Part shown: one piece after another, positions 33,386-42,688 of the stretch
How positions within the stretch are numbered: position 1 is the first letter of the stretch
Layout: the number at the start of each line of letters is the position of its first letter
Position numbers and translations under genes: made by a program
Notes under the pieces: generated by a model
Seen by the model: the letters and a program-made list of their open reading frames with translations, nothing else
Database searches by the model: none
What the model was told of the DNA's origin: nothing
NCBI GenBank assembly: GCA_949358305.1
Contig: OX442320.1
Span: 1,552,501-1,616,500, forward strand
Source of the DNA: Strigamia acuminata
Taxonomy: Eukaryota; Arthropoda; Chilopoda; Geophilomorpha; Linotaeniidae
Length of the DNA stretch: 64,000 nucleotides
Direction: 5' to 3'

Positions 33386-33911
33386 TCTCGATTGTAGCCC
33401 GTTTAGATTTAAAATCCCATTAAAATTGGATTAAAATTGCCAAAATAATTTAATAAAAATCTAGAAATAATTAGTGAAAATTGCTGATTTTATAGCAATT
33501 ATCTTGAATGACTCAGAGTTGGTAAAAACAAGTGAAGTCACAGTTTGAATATTTAATGTCATTGTGTGAAATAATTTGCATTTTGGAAATGAAAATAGAG
33601 TTTAATTGTTTATTAGGGATTAATAAATTGATTTACAATTGTTATATTTAGAATAAATAAAATATATAGTGTATAAATACTAATTTTGATATTTATTTAC
33701 AGGAAATTTTGTGAATTTATAGGAATTGAAAAATTGTTTTGAAATGTTATTGTTGGATTATTTTCTTTGTAATTTTGAGTGTAATATTTATGAATTATAT
33801 GCTAATAACACTTTAAGTTTTCAGGTAATGAATTCGTGTTAGTGTATTCAGTGTTTAGAAAGAGATTAGTGCTAGTGAAGTGAATAAAAAAGTGCAATAT
33901 AAGGCTTCAGT
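33386..33911 (+). other. Gypsy-3 5' leader
   Basis: AT-rich leader of about 530 bp without a gene. Possible splice-acceptor-like strings (TTTATTTACAG near 33700, TTAAGTTTTCAG near 33825) are present, unproven. Confidence 0.4.
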
Positions 33912-35243
33912 GTGGATAAGCCAGTGAAATTGTCACAATTCAACTTGGATAATCTTCAGGATTTACAAAATTTGCAGTCACCTGAACCAAATTTGAAAAA
34001 TATCACCACTAGAAGAAGTAAAAACGCTAAATCCGAATTTGACACTGAACCTCAGAAGGAAGATAAAGAAGTCCGATCTCAACCTCAATCAATATTACAG
34101 AAATTGGATTTTGCTACTCCAGCAATAAAATTAATTCCACAAAAAGGTTTAGAAGAAATAATAAAGACATTTACACCAGTAAAAACTAAACCAGTTCCAA
34201 CCTCAATTAAACCAAATTTTCCGAAAATGACATCATCACAGACTCCAACGGACGTATTGACCGACTTATTGAAGAGTTTGGTAGTGCAGAAGCGACCTGT
34301 TGTCACTTATGATACAGAAAAGGGCAACATCGACCAATGGCTTGTGGCATATGAAGCTACAATAGGAACAGATGATGAGAGAGTAAAACATCTAGCATTA
34401 GCCTTAAAGACTGATGGATTGGCATGGTTTGTGGAACAACTAAAGAAGAATCCGACATGGAAATGGACGGATTGGAAACCACAGATCGAGAAAAAATTTA
34501 GAAGAAGCCAAGAAAATGTTTACAATACTCTCCACTTCATGAAACACAAAGAGGGTACAGCAGATGCCTTCATGAAGAAAGTCTTGGCCGAATGTGCGTT
34601 TATTCTACCAGAAATGACTGAAACTCAGAAAATAAATTATGTTTACCAAGGTTTGAAGCCTGCAATGCAGAAGATGATGATAACGGTATTTCCATCGACG
34701 TTAGAAGAAATGGAACAGAGACTTAAATTGTATGAAAGTCACAAAACAGAAGAACCAGCGGATCTACTGCTCACAATGTTCAAAAAAGTTGTAGATGAAA
34801 AGGTGAACCCTACGACAACAGGTATACTGTCTGGAACAGGGGGATCCCCAGTAAGCTACGCCGAGTTATTAGCTGAAAATATTAAATTAAAACAGCAAAA
34901 GCTCGTGAGTGAGTCAGTAGAGCCACAACAATCGGTTCCATTATTCATACAAGGCGAGTGGTATATTCCGGCATCGCAGCGCGGACAGAACTTTAGAGGT
35001 AGATACAACAGAGGTAGACAACGGTCAAATAGTAGTCCGACAACAACGCGTTCATGTGGATGTTGGCATCGTTATGGTTGTGAACATAACACATCAGCGC
35101 CACAGGAGCAACAATCTCAAGAAAATAGAGGGAACCCAAATAACAGAAGGTGGTTTAAGAAGAAAAGGACACAAGGGGGCGGTAAAACGAACCCTAATCC
35201 TAAGCAGAACCCACAACAAGATCAACGAGAAGAGGAAAACTAG
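33912..35243 (+). CDS. gag: Gypsy-3 Gag
   Basis: The frame opens at a GTG (33912). The first ATG is at 34227 (MTSSQTPTDVL), matching the Gypsy-1 start MATSSTATLETLL, so 34227-35243 (338 residues) is the safer gene; the upstream 105 codons are also open. The body matches Gypsy-1 Gag through a helical capsid-like region (LVVQKRPVVTYDTEKGNID...KKFRRSQENVYNTLH). Near the C-terminus RSCGCWHRYGCEHN gives a Cys-X-Cys-X-His-X3-Cys arrangement, conserved in Gypsy-2 as CGCYHHFSC, instead of a CCHC knuckle. A basic Asn/Gln-rich tail follows. It ends GGA AAA C TAG, overlapping pol in the -1 frame. It forms the particle and probably binds RNA. Confidence 0.88.
   Translation: MDKPVKLSQFNLDNLQDLQNLQSPEPNLKNITTRRSKNAKSEFDTEPQKEDKEVRSQPQSILQKLDFATPAIKLIPQKGLEEIIKTFTPVKTKPVPTSIKPNFPKMTSSQTPTDVLTDLLKSLVVQKRPVVTYDTEKGNIDQWLVAYEATIGTDDERVKHLALALKTDGLAWFVEQLKKNPTWKWTDWKPQIEKKFRRSQENVYNTLHFMKHKEGTADAFMKKVLAECAFILPEMTETQKINYVYQGLKPAMQKMMITVFPSTLEEMEQRLKLYESHKTEEPADLLLTMFKKVVDEKVNPTTTGILSGTGGSPVSYAELLAENIKLKQQKLVSESVEPQQSVPLFIQGEWYIPASQRGQNFRGRYNRGRQRSNSSPTTTRSCGCWHRYGCEHNTSAPQEQQSQENRGNPNNRRWFKKKRTQGGGKTNPNPKQNPQQDQREEEN
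35234..35243 (+). promoter_or_regulatory. Gypsy-3 -1 frameshift site
   Basis: GAG GAA AAC TAG: the heptamer G GAA AAC directly before the gag stop, shared with Gypsy-2. It is not fully canonical in the first three bases, but the AAC to AAA slip enters the pol frame. Confidence 0.55.
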
Positions 35244-38200
35244 TGGGTCGGCCACAAGGAAGATGTCACCATCAACAAGGAAGATGTTGTCATCCAAAGA
35301 AGAAAAGAAAGAATAGAAGAGAGAAGATAATCGTAGTCAAAATGAACATTTCAGAATCTCTATTGGAAATTCCAGTAATAGTGAACAACATGGAAGTCAA
35401 GGCAGTTATGGACACTGGAGGAAAACGCAATGTTATCAGCGAAGAGCTTGCTGAGGCTTTACAGTTGAAGTACCCGCCAAGCCCAAATATACGATTACAA
35501 GGGGTAAGCGGAGAACTCGTGACTCCAATAGGAAAAGCCAAGATGAACATTACAATTGGTGAATTAACATACAGGATCGAGGTCCTGATTGTTAAAGGAT
35601 TTCATTATGAATTACTGCTAAGTGACCCATTCATGCTGTTCGCGAAGTGTGTGTTAGACTACGACAAACAAAAAATCTTTGTGGGCCGAACTAGTGGAAA
35701 GGAAGTGTCATTTCCAATGAATAAAACTTTTGTTGATCAGAATTATGTTGCGAGGGTAATGAAGAACATCACAATTCCACCAATGCACGAATGCATTGTT
35801 CCCATCTATTTGAATAAAGCAATAACATTGGACATGTTTGTACAACCATTACATAATGTCACTGATAGATTTGCTGTGATAGGTTGTAAAACTTTAACAG
35901 ATTTCAAGAACGGAAAAGGCATCATTCGAGTGGCTAACCCAACCAAGAAGACAGTCTTTCTGAAGGAGAAGTCAGCAATCGCAAAAGCTTATTATGTGGT
36001 TGATGTTGGGGTGTTTGACGAAAAACAGGTACACTGTTTTGACTTTGACTCCTCAATAGCAAAAGACAAAATGAATAAAGACCAACAAGAGCAAATGCGA
36101 CAACTTCTTCAAAAGAATCAAGACAGATTTGCTGTTTCTGACAAGGATTTGGGAAGAGTTCAAGTGTATAAGCATAAAATCGATACTGGAGACCATGAAC
36201 CAATACATTTGCAACCGTATCGTCGTTCTATGAAGGAAAAAGAAGTCGAAGCTGAGGAAACAAAGAAATTGCTTGATATGGGAGTGATAAGGGAATCAGA
36301 AAGTCCCTGGAGCGCGCCTGTATTGCTAATAAAGAAAAGAGATGGTAAGTGGAGATTTTGCGTTGATTGGAGACGTTTGAATGCGATAACAAAGAAAATG
36401 GTGTACCCATTGCCAAGAATAGATGACACTTTAGATCAGTTGGCAGGTGCACAGTTCTTCTCCATGATGGATCTTATTCAAGGATATTATCAAGTCGAAA
36501 TAGATGAACAAGATCGTGAAAAAACAGCGTTTACCACTTCAAGCGGACATTTTGAGTTTAACGTCCTAGGAATGGGATTATGCAATAGTCCAGCAGCTTT
36601 TCAAAAGTTAATGAATAAAGTTTTAGGCAACCTCCTAGGCAAAGTTTGTATAGCGTACATTGACGACCTTATCATTTTCTCTAAAACATTCGATCAGCAT
36701 TTGAAAGATCTAGACAACGTTTTCGACAAGCTTAGACAATCTAACTTAAAGGTGAAGTTGAGCAAGTGCACATTTGGGACGAACACCATCAAGTATTTGG
36801 GACATGTCGTGGACTCTGAGGGTATATCACCAGACCCTAGGAACTTGGAATCCGTCGCGAAGTTTCCAGTTCCTACTAACCTCAAACTTCTTCGAGGATT
36901 CATAGGGCTCTGTTCGTATTACAGGAAGTTCATTCCAGGTTTTGCGGACATATCCAAGCCCTTAGTCAATTTGACGAAGAAGGACGAGAAATTTGATTGG
37001 GGCCCACCTCATGACAAGGCCTTTAAAACATTAAGGACCGCCCTTATCACCGTGCCAGTGCTTGCGCACCCTAATTTTGAAGAACCCTTCATGGTATCGA
37101 CCGACGCGAGCGCATATGGTCTTGGAGCAGTGTTGAAACAGAAGATAAACAAACAAGAACATGTGATAGCTTATGCCAGCAGACTTCTCAGCCAAGCAGA
37201 ACAGAATTACACAGCCACGGAAAGGGAATGTCTGGCTATTCTGTTTGGAATTGAAAAGTACCGACCTTATCTGTATGGTAAGAAGTTCCAGATAATTACA
37301 GACCATTCGGCACTTCAATGGCTAAAATCAGTCAAAAACCCCAATGGCAGACTAGCTAGATGGAGCCTACAGCTAGTAGACTGTGATTTCGATGTGATCT
37401 ACAAGAGCGGAAAAGCGCACAAAGATGCCGACGCCTTGAGTAGAATTCCAGAAGATTTAAGCGAGGAAGAAAACAAAATAGTTCCCTCACTTTTACTCGA
37501 ACAGCTCGACCTTCCTGCTGAGCAGCGTAAGGACAAGAAGCTACTGGAATTGATCACCGCAATGAATCAAGTAGAGCAACTTCCGAAGAAGAGAAGACGT
37601 CCTCTAAAGCAGTTCGTCCTTCTCGATAACGTGTTGTTTAGGAAGAAAAATTCTCTGAATTCCCTAGACACGGAAGTAAATCTGTTATACGTTCCACAGC
37701 ATTTGAAAATGGCCGTTCTTGAAGAAATGCATGATGGACTGACGGGTGCTCACTTGGGCCTAAACAAAACATGGAAGAGAATGAGAACAAGATTCTTCTG
37801 GCCCCGGATATATAAAGACGTTAGAAATTACGTACTTTCTTGTCCACATTGCGCGAGCTCGAAATCAATGACGACAGCGCCAAAAGGTTTAATGCAGCCG
37901 TGGTCTACGATATCTAAACCTTTCGAGAGGATTGGAATCGACACACTGGGAAGTTTTCCGACCTCCGACAAGGGCAACAAGTATGTTTTCGTAATGACAG
38001 ATTATTTGTCGCGGACAGTGATTGCTAGAGCAGCTCCAGCATCAACAGCGTTGGAAGCAGCTAGAACTTTGCTTTATGAGTTAATGTTGAAGGAAGGCAG
38101 TCCGAGAGAAATCCTGAGCGATAGAGGCACAGAATACAGAAACAAAATGGTGGAAGAAGTATCAAATATGTTTAAAGCCCTACATAAAACCACTTCAGGG

Positions 38201-39187
38201 TACCATCCAAGGACCAATGGCCTCACAGAAAGATTCAATGCGACGTTTGCAAAAATGTTGCAGATTTATGTTGATAAGGACCAGAGGGACTGGGATGATT
38301 TTTTGCCATTTTTGCTTTTCTCGTATAATACCGGTGTGCACGAGACGACAGGATATACACCTTATTATCTTTTGAAAGGATATGAAGTAGATTTGAACGT
38401 GGACGTAAACCTCAACTTACCTCAGAAAGAATTCACCTTGCGAACCTCGAAATTCATCAGAGAAGCTAGGAAAATAGCAAATGAAAGGTTGGAGTGGCAA
38501 GGAGAAAAAAGCAGAAAAAGATTCGATCAAGGCCGAGTTCGTGTGGAATTTGACCCAGGAGAGTTAGTATATCTCAAAACACCCAATAGGAAAGTTGGGT
38601 TAAGTGAAAAACTCCTGCCACAATTCTCAGGCCCATTCGAAATAGTAAGAAGAACCGCGCCAAATGACTATGAAATTAGAAGTTCAAATGGAAAGAAAAC
38701 AGATATTGTTAATATTGAACGATTAAAACCGTATAAACCCAGAGAAGAAATTCCAGCGGAGATATTAGAAGAATTGACAGCTAAAAAAGTCACATTTGCT
38801 GATGAAACTGCAACACAGAGTGAAAAACAACAAGAAATTGAAGAAAACACGTCAATTTCGCCAATTCCGATCGCTAAAGAACGATTTATTAGCGATGACG
38901 ATCAAATTTCGTTAAAAACACTCTTTGAACCTGAAGAAAATACAACAAAAGTGTCAAATTTCCCAATTCCAAGCGAAACAGAGCGATTAAAAGCGCTCTA
39001 TGGACCGAAAGAAATTATGGAAAGATGGCAAAACGAAGACGAACGGAAAAACAAAGAAAATCAATTGCGAAAACCGCCGACAGGTGTCGCTGACGCAGTC
39101 GATGACGCGTCGCCGCCTGAAATCGAGAGTTTCCGGTCACGTCGCCTTCGCAAACAGGCTCGTCGTGACTACAGTGGATTGTGTTAA
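35243..39187 (+). CDS. pol: Gypsy-3 Pol: protease, RT, RNase H, integrase
   Basis: 1,314 codons, entered by -1 frameshift at the gag end. Basic Cys/His-rich N-terminus; retropepsin VMDTGG with D57; RT Asp 410 (MMDLIQGY), LGMGLCNSP and YIDD at 472-475; RNase H TDASAYGLG near 620; integrase zinc site (MHDGLTGAHLGL ... CPHC), then GIDTLG, SDRGTEYRN and NGLTERFNA supplying the DDE residues. The C-terminal extension of about 170 residues is charged and ends RRLRKQARRDYSGLC, similar to Gypsy-2. No disabling change is visible. Performs reverse transcription and integration. Confidence 0.94.
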   Translation: MGRPQGRCHHQQGRCCHPKKKRKNRREKIIVVKMNISESLLEIPVIVNNMEVKAVMDTGGKRNVISEELAEALQLKYPPSPNIRLQGVSGELVTPIGKAKMNITIGELTYRIEVLIVKGFHYELLLSDPFMLFAKCVLDYDKQKIFVGRTSGKEVSFPMNKTFVDQNYVARVMKNITIPPMHECIVPIYLNKAITLDMFVQPLHNVTDRFAVIGCKTLTDFKNGKGIIRVANPTKKTVFLKEKSAIAKAYYVVDVGVFDEKQVHCFDFDSSIAKDKMNKDQQEQMRQLLQKNQDRFAVSDKDLGRVQVYKHKIDTGDHEPIHLQPYRRSMKEKEVEAEETKKLLDMGVIRESESPWSAPVLLIKKRDGKWRFCVDWRRLNAITKKMVYPLPRIDDTLDQLAGAQFFSMMDLIQGYYQVEIDEQDREKTAFTTSSGHFEFNVLGMGLCNSPAAFQKLMNKVLGNLLGKVCIAYIDDLIIFSKTFDQHLKDLDNVFDKLRQSNLKVKLSKCTFGTNTIKYLGHVVDSEGISPDPRNLESVAKFPVPTNLKLLRGFIGLCSYYRKFIPGFADISKPLVNLTKKDEKFDWGPPHDKAFKTLRTALITVPVLAHPNFEEPFMVSTDASAYGLGAVLKQKINKQEHVIAYASRLLSQAEQNYTATERECLAILFGIEKYRPYLYGKKFQIITDHSALQWLKSVKNPNGRLARWSLQLVDCDFDVIYKSGKAHKDADALSRIPEDLSEEENKIVPSLLLEQLDLPAEQRKDKKLLELITAMNQVEQLPKKRRRPLKQFVLLDNVLFRKKNSLNSLDTEVNLLYVPQHLKMAVLEEMHDGLTGAHLGLNKTWKRMRTRFFWPRIYKDVRNYVLSCPHCASSKSMTTAPKGLMQPWSTISKPFERIGIDTLGSFPTSDKGNKYVFVMTDYLSRTVIARAAPASTALEAARTLLYELMLKEGSPREILSDRGTEYRNKMVEEVSNMFKALHKTTSGYHPRTNGLTERFNATFAKMLQIYVDKDQRDWDDFLPFLLFSYNTGVHETTGYTPYYLLKGYEVDLNVDVNLNLPQKEFTLRTSKFIREARKIANERLEWQGEKSRKRFDQGRVRVEFDPGELVYLKTPNRKVGLSEKLLPQFSGPFEIVRRTAPNDYEIRSSNGKKTDIVNIERLKPYKPREEIPAEILEELTAKKVTFADETATQSEKQQEIEENTSISPIPIAKERFISDDDQISLKTLFEPEENTTKVSNFPIPSETERLKALYGPKEIMERWQNEDERKNKENQLRKPPTGVADAVDDASPPEIESFRSRRLRKQARRDYSGLC

Positions 39188-39604
39188 GGTTTTCTGAGAC
39201 GAACCGGGTTTACTGTGTGACTCAAAGAAACCTAAAGCATTAATAACAGCAGCAGTTGATTTGTGTGTGATTCCGTAAGTGAAGAGAGTGAAATTTAGAA
39301 CGAATTTGGCGAACAAATAGCTTAAAAACGAAACGAATTTATCGCGAATTTTGTGAAATAATAACATCGCGAAATGGAAATTTAGGCTTAAATAATTGTG
39401 TTAAAACTTCAAAATGAAATTTTAGTGTGTGCATACATTAACAAGTGACTAATTAGTTGAAAAATTGTTAAATTTAGTGTAAATTAGTGCAACATGAAAT
39501 GTTAAATGAAATAACGAATGGAAATTGAAAAATTTTTTGTGAAAATTTTGGATTAATGAATTAATTTATTTTATTTTCTTTTCAAATAATATATTAGGAT
39601 CCGA
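39188..39604 (+). other. Gap between pol and ORF3 with possible intron signals
   Basis: No gene. A good donor-like CC|GTAAGT is at 39273-39280 and an acceptor-like pyrimidine stretch ending ATATTAG is at 39591-39597, eight bases before the ORF3 ATG. ORF3 may be expressed from a spliced RNA; unproven. Confidence 0.4.
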
Positions 39605-40978
39605 ATGGACGAAATGGCAAGCAAATTTGATCGGATGGATGTGCGTAGTGATAGTGACAGCGATGCGGATTCGGTTTGCTCGATGCAAGTGGGCGATCTT
39701 TTGGAACGTCAACTTAAGAAAGGCGATGACTTGGAAATTTATTTAGCAAATAAGCCGAGCACAAGTAAAACTTTGGACGAATTGGTTAACTGCCCACGCC
39801 CGTTTACAGAAGGAAAACAAAAGGCGGAGGAAGACAAAAAGAAATATGCAGGACCATTAACAAAGGGTGAAGAAGGCTTATTGCGTCGTCGTCGTAAAAA
39901 TCGACAATTGAAACGAGATAAGAAAGCACAAAAGAAGAAAGTGTTTAATGAGCAATCGAAAAGAATCCGGGAAGAAGAAATGCGTCACACCGTTGATCGA
40001 AACAAACGCCGATTAAATGATTTGCGAATGGAGCACCGGAATATGGTCAACGCCATTAGAGCCAGGAAATTAAAAGGAGTGATGGGATTGCCCGACTACC
40101 AGTTGTGGAGAACAGGGGCGAATGCTTTGCTGATCCAGGAGGCGAAGATAAGAAAAAATATTTTAAAAGCCATCGCCCTAGCGAGAAGAGAGTCCTTCCA
40201 GGACCCTAGTGTAGTGTTTCCCACTCCTATACGGGTATACCGTGTGGAGTTGGACGCTGCACGACAGGTCCAGGCTCTCGGACTTGCATTAGACTATAGT
40301 AATGCGCCAAAATATGACTTAGCATTCGACGCCGTAGGTTGTCCGCCGATTAAAGTCATGAACTATCAGATGGCAGCATTAGGCGACCTAACGCCGGGAC
40401 GACAGAGCTGGACGTATGACAGCGTCGTTGATCATTACCTCCAACTGTTAGAAGAGCGATATCCCATATTAGCACCAATTCAATCTGAGTGGGTCTTCAA
40501 AATGGTGGACCCAGCTAAACGAAAGGAAGCGATCTATTGGCTAATGAAGAGACTTCCAAGTGCTCAAAAGAAGATTTGGGTGTTTCCAGTTCCTATTGAA
40601 GAGCATTGGCAGCTTTTCATAGTGGATTGGCGGAAAAAGCCAACCCAATACGTGCTTTATGACCCAAGTGGACCAATAGAGCGCACATATCCAAAGTGGG
40701 AATCTTTAAGATACTCGTTGATGGATGCAGGAGTAAAGTTTCCAAACAAATTCATACGTTGGGACCCGCCACGTATGCACCAATTGGATAATGACAGCTG
40801 TGGCCCAACCATACTCTACTTCGTTAGAAGATACGTTGAAGACCGGGACTTAATGCAGTTTGGGGAGCCGTGTGAGTTACGCTTACGATTTGTGTATGAG
40901 ATTGCAAATCGTGAAATTCTCCCATTCGAGTTGATCAAAGAAGAGGATAAGAAGGATCAAGCGGAAGGAGGAGAGTGA
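39605..40978 (+). CDS. ORF3: Ulp1/SENP-like cysteine protease (C48) carried by Gypsy-3
   Basis: 457 residues from ATG 39605. The N-terminal half is charged and predicted coiled-coil, with basic runs (RRRRKNRQLKRDKKAQKKK near 94-112). Residues 269-410 fit the C48 fold: WTYDSVVDHYLQLL (substrate-groove motif), EHWQLFIVDW with catalytic His334, LYDPSG with Asp353, then Gln393 and Cys399 in LDNDSCGPTILYFV. All four catalytic positions are present in the right order and spacing, so an active desumoylase or deubiquitinase-type enzyme is plausible. It lies between pol and the 3' LTR, where an env gene would be, in the same orientation and inside the target duplication, so it belongs to the element. 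Gypsy-1 and Gypsy-2 lack it. The substrate is unknown; it could be a host SUMO-type conjugate or Gag. No transmembrane or signal segment. Confidence 0.85.
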   Translation: MDEMASKFDRMDVRSDSDSDADSVCSMQVGDLLERQLKKGDDLEIYLANKPSTSKTLDELVNCPRPFTEGKQKAEEDKKKYAGPLTKGEEGLLRRRRKNRQLKRDKKAQKKKVFNEQSKRIREEEMRHTVDRNKRRLNDLRMEHRNMVNAIRARKLKGVMGLPDYQLWRTGANALLIQEAKIRKNILKAIALARRESFQDPSVVFPTPIRVYRVELDAARQVQALGLALDYSNAPKYDLAFDAVGCPPIKVMNYQMAALGDLTPGRQSWTYDSVVDHYLQLLEERYPILAPIQSEWVFKMVDPAKRKEAIYWLMKRLPSAQKKIWVFPVPIEEHWQLFIVDWRKKPTQYVLYDPSGPIERTYPKWESLRYSLMDAGVKFPNKFIRWDPPRMHQLDNDSCGPTILYFVRRYVEDRDLMQFGEPCELRLRFVYEIANREILPFELIKEEDKKDQAEGGE

Positions 40979-41388
40979 AGTGAACTTTAACTTCTTTAAG
41001 TGAATAAGTGTAAAATCAACACGAACTTTGAACATTTTTTTTTGTGTGTGTGTTTTTTTTTTATTTTATAGAAAATTGAAAACTGAAAAAAAAGTAATAT
41101 AAAACAAAAAACCAAAAAGTGTTATCATTGATGAAAAGTGTTAATTTTATTTAATTTTAAACTTTGAATATTATTTCCAATGTAAAAGTGTAATAAAAAG
41201 TGACTATGACATTTATAAACATTGAAAAGTGAGTTATATGATATTTTTGTAAAAATAAGGATGATGAAAAGAGATTCTCAAAATTGTAAAATTGAGTTTA
41301 TGATTTGAATTTTTTAATGTGAAAGGAGATGCGTTAGTTAGAACAATTCATTGTTTTTCGAGAGACCGAAAAAATTAAAGGGGGGGGC
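40979..41388 (+). other. Gypsy-3 3' non-coding region and polypurine tract
   Basis: AT-rich, with T and A runs near 41034-41100. The polypurine tract AAAATTAAAGGGGGGGGC at 41372-41388 adjoins the 3' LTR. Confidence 0.75.
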
Positions 41389-41893
41389 TGTTACGCGGTA
41401 GAGCCGTACCGTGTATCGGCTGGCTCTGCTCGCTCTGTTTAGGCATTTAATACAATGAATTCTCACTAGACGGCGCTGTGCACCTAATAAGATGCACAGA
41501 CCGTTCAACTTAGTTGATAGGGGGAATAGGAGTTTACTTAGTGAGTTGATTAAGCCAGAGAGCTCAGATCTCTTTTGAGTCTCAACCTGTTACCTTCACC
41601 TACTACTGCCAGCCGGTTGACGGTCAGGCAGGACTAGGTTTTCTAAACTGAATTGAATTGACAACAGCATCATCCTTATTTAGTTATTTATTTGATTTGA
41701 ATGAACCATTTATGTGTTTTAGGTTTAATAAATGAACAAATGTAATAAGAGCTGATGACCGAACATTTACATTAGTAAATGTCCGACTTTGAATAATAAA
41801 GCCAATAGGCATTTTACATATAAAACCCTGTGTCATTCTTGATTAAATTCATGTCACGTAGGACTAAATCAATCCCCATTTAGCCACGTAACA
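41389..41893 (+). repeat. Gypsy-3 3' LTR
   Basis: 505 bp, identical by eye to the 5' LTR, followed by ATAT (target duplication). Confidence 0.95.
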
Positions 41894-41897
41894 ATAT

Positions 41898-42688
41898 ATT
41901 GGGCCAATATTGGACCAATATTGGGTATCTTGGGGTTCTGCTGGCCAATATAACCAACCTTCAACCAATGTAGGTCCAATATTGGGAACATAATATTGGC
42001 CAATATTTGGAATACAATATTGGCCCAATGTTGGCTAAGGATTGGCAAGCCAATATTGGGTTTCCACGCCAGACCCAATGTTGGCCCGATATTGGCTGGC
42101 AATATTGGCCCAATATTAACTAGCCAATTATTAGCCAATATTGGCTGTCGGCAGGCAGCCATTGATTGGCCATTATTGGGAATACAATATTGGCCCAATG
42201 TTGGCTAAAGATTGGCAAGCCAATATTGGGTTTCCACGCCACACCCAATGTTGGCCCAATATTGGCCGGCAATATTGGCCCAATATCAACTAGCCAATTG
42301 TTAGCCAATATTGGCTGTCGGTAGGCAGCCATCGATTGGCCAATATTGGGAATGCAATATTGGCCCAATGTTGGCTAAAGATTGGCAAGCCAAAATTGGG
42401 TTTCCACGCCAGACCCAATGTTGGCCCAATATTGGCCGCCAATATTGGCCCAGTATCAACTAGCCAATTGTTAACCAATATTGGCTGTCGATAGGCAGCC
42501 ATCAATTGGCCAATATTCTGAATACAATATTGGCCCAATGTTGGCAATGGATTGGCAAGCCAACATTGGGTTTCCACGCCGGACCCAATGTTGGCCCGAT
42601 ATTGGCTGGCAATAATGACCCAATATTAACCACCCAATTGTTAGCCAATATTGGCTGTCAGTAGGCAGCCATCGATTGGCCAATATTC
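41898..42688. repeat. 170-bp-period satellite rich in CCAATATTGG palindromes
   Basis: Landmarks repeat at exactly 170 bp: GGCAGCC at 42154, 42324, 42494 and 42664, and ATTGGCAAGC at 42041 and 42211. About 4.6 units. Each unit is packed with CCAATATTGG and near variants. Open frames here are by-products of the repeat. Confidence 0.93.

Larger units (their letters stand above)
32865..41893 (+). mobile_element. Gypsy-3: apparently intact gypsy element with a Ulp1-type protease ORF
   Basis: 9,029 bp with two 505-bp LTRs (32865-33369, 41389-41893) identical by eye, TGTTACG...CGTAACA. Target duplication ATAT at 32861-32864 and 41894-41897. Order: LTR, tRNA-Ala primer site (33372-33385), gag, pol, a third ORF (39605-40978), polypurine tract (41372-41388), LTR. 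All three ORFs are open. The extra ORF is absent from the related Gypsy-1 and Gypsy-2. The left flank is Gypsy-2 gag and the right flank is a satellite. Confidence 0.93.

Noticed and set aside
41869-42683. Several overlapping open frames rich in NIGP and QYW strings
   Set aside because: They are translations of the 170-bp satellite in several frames, not genes.
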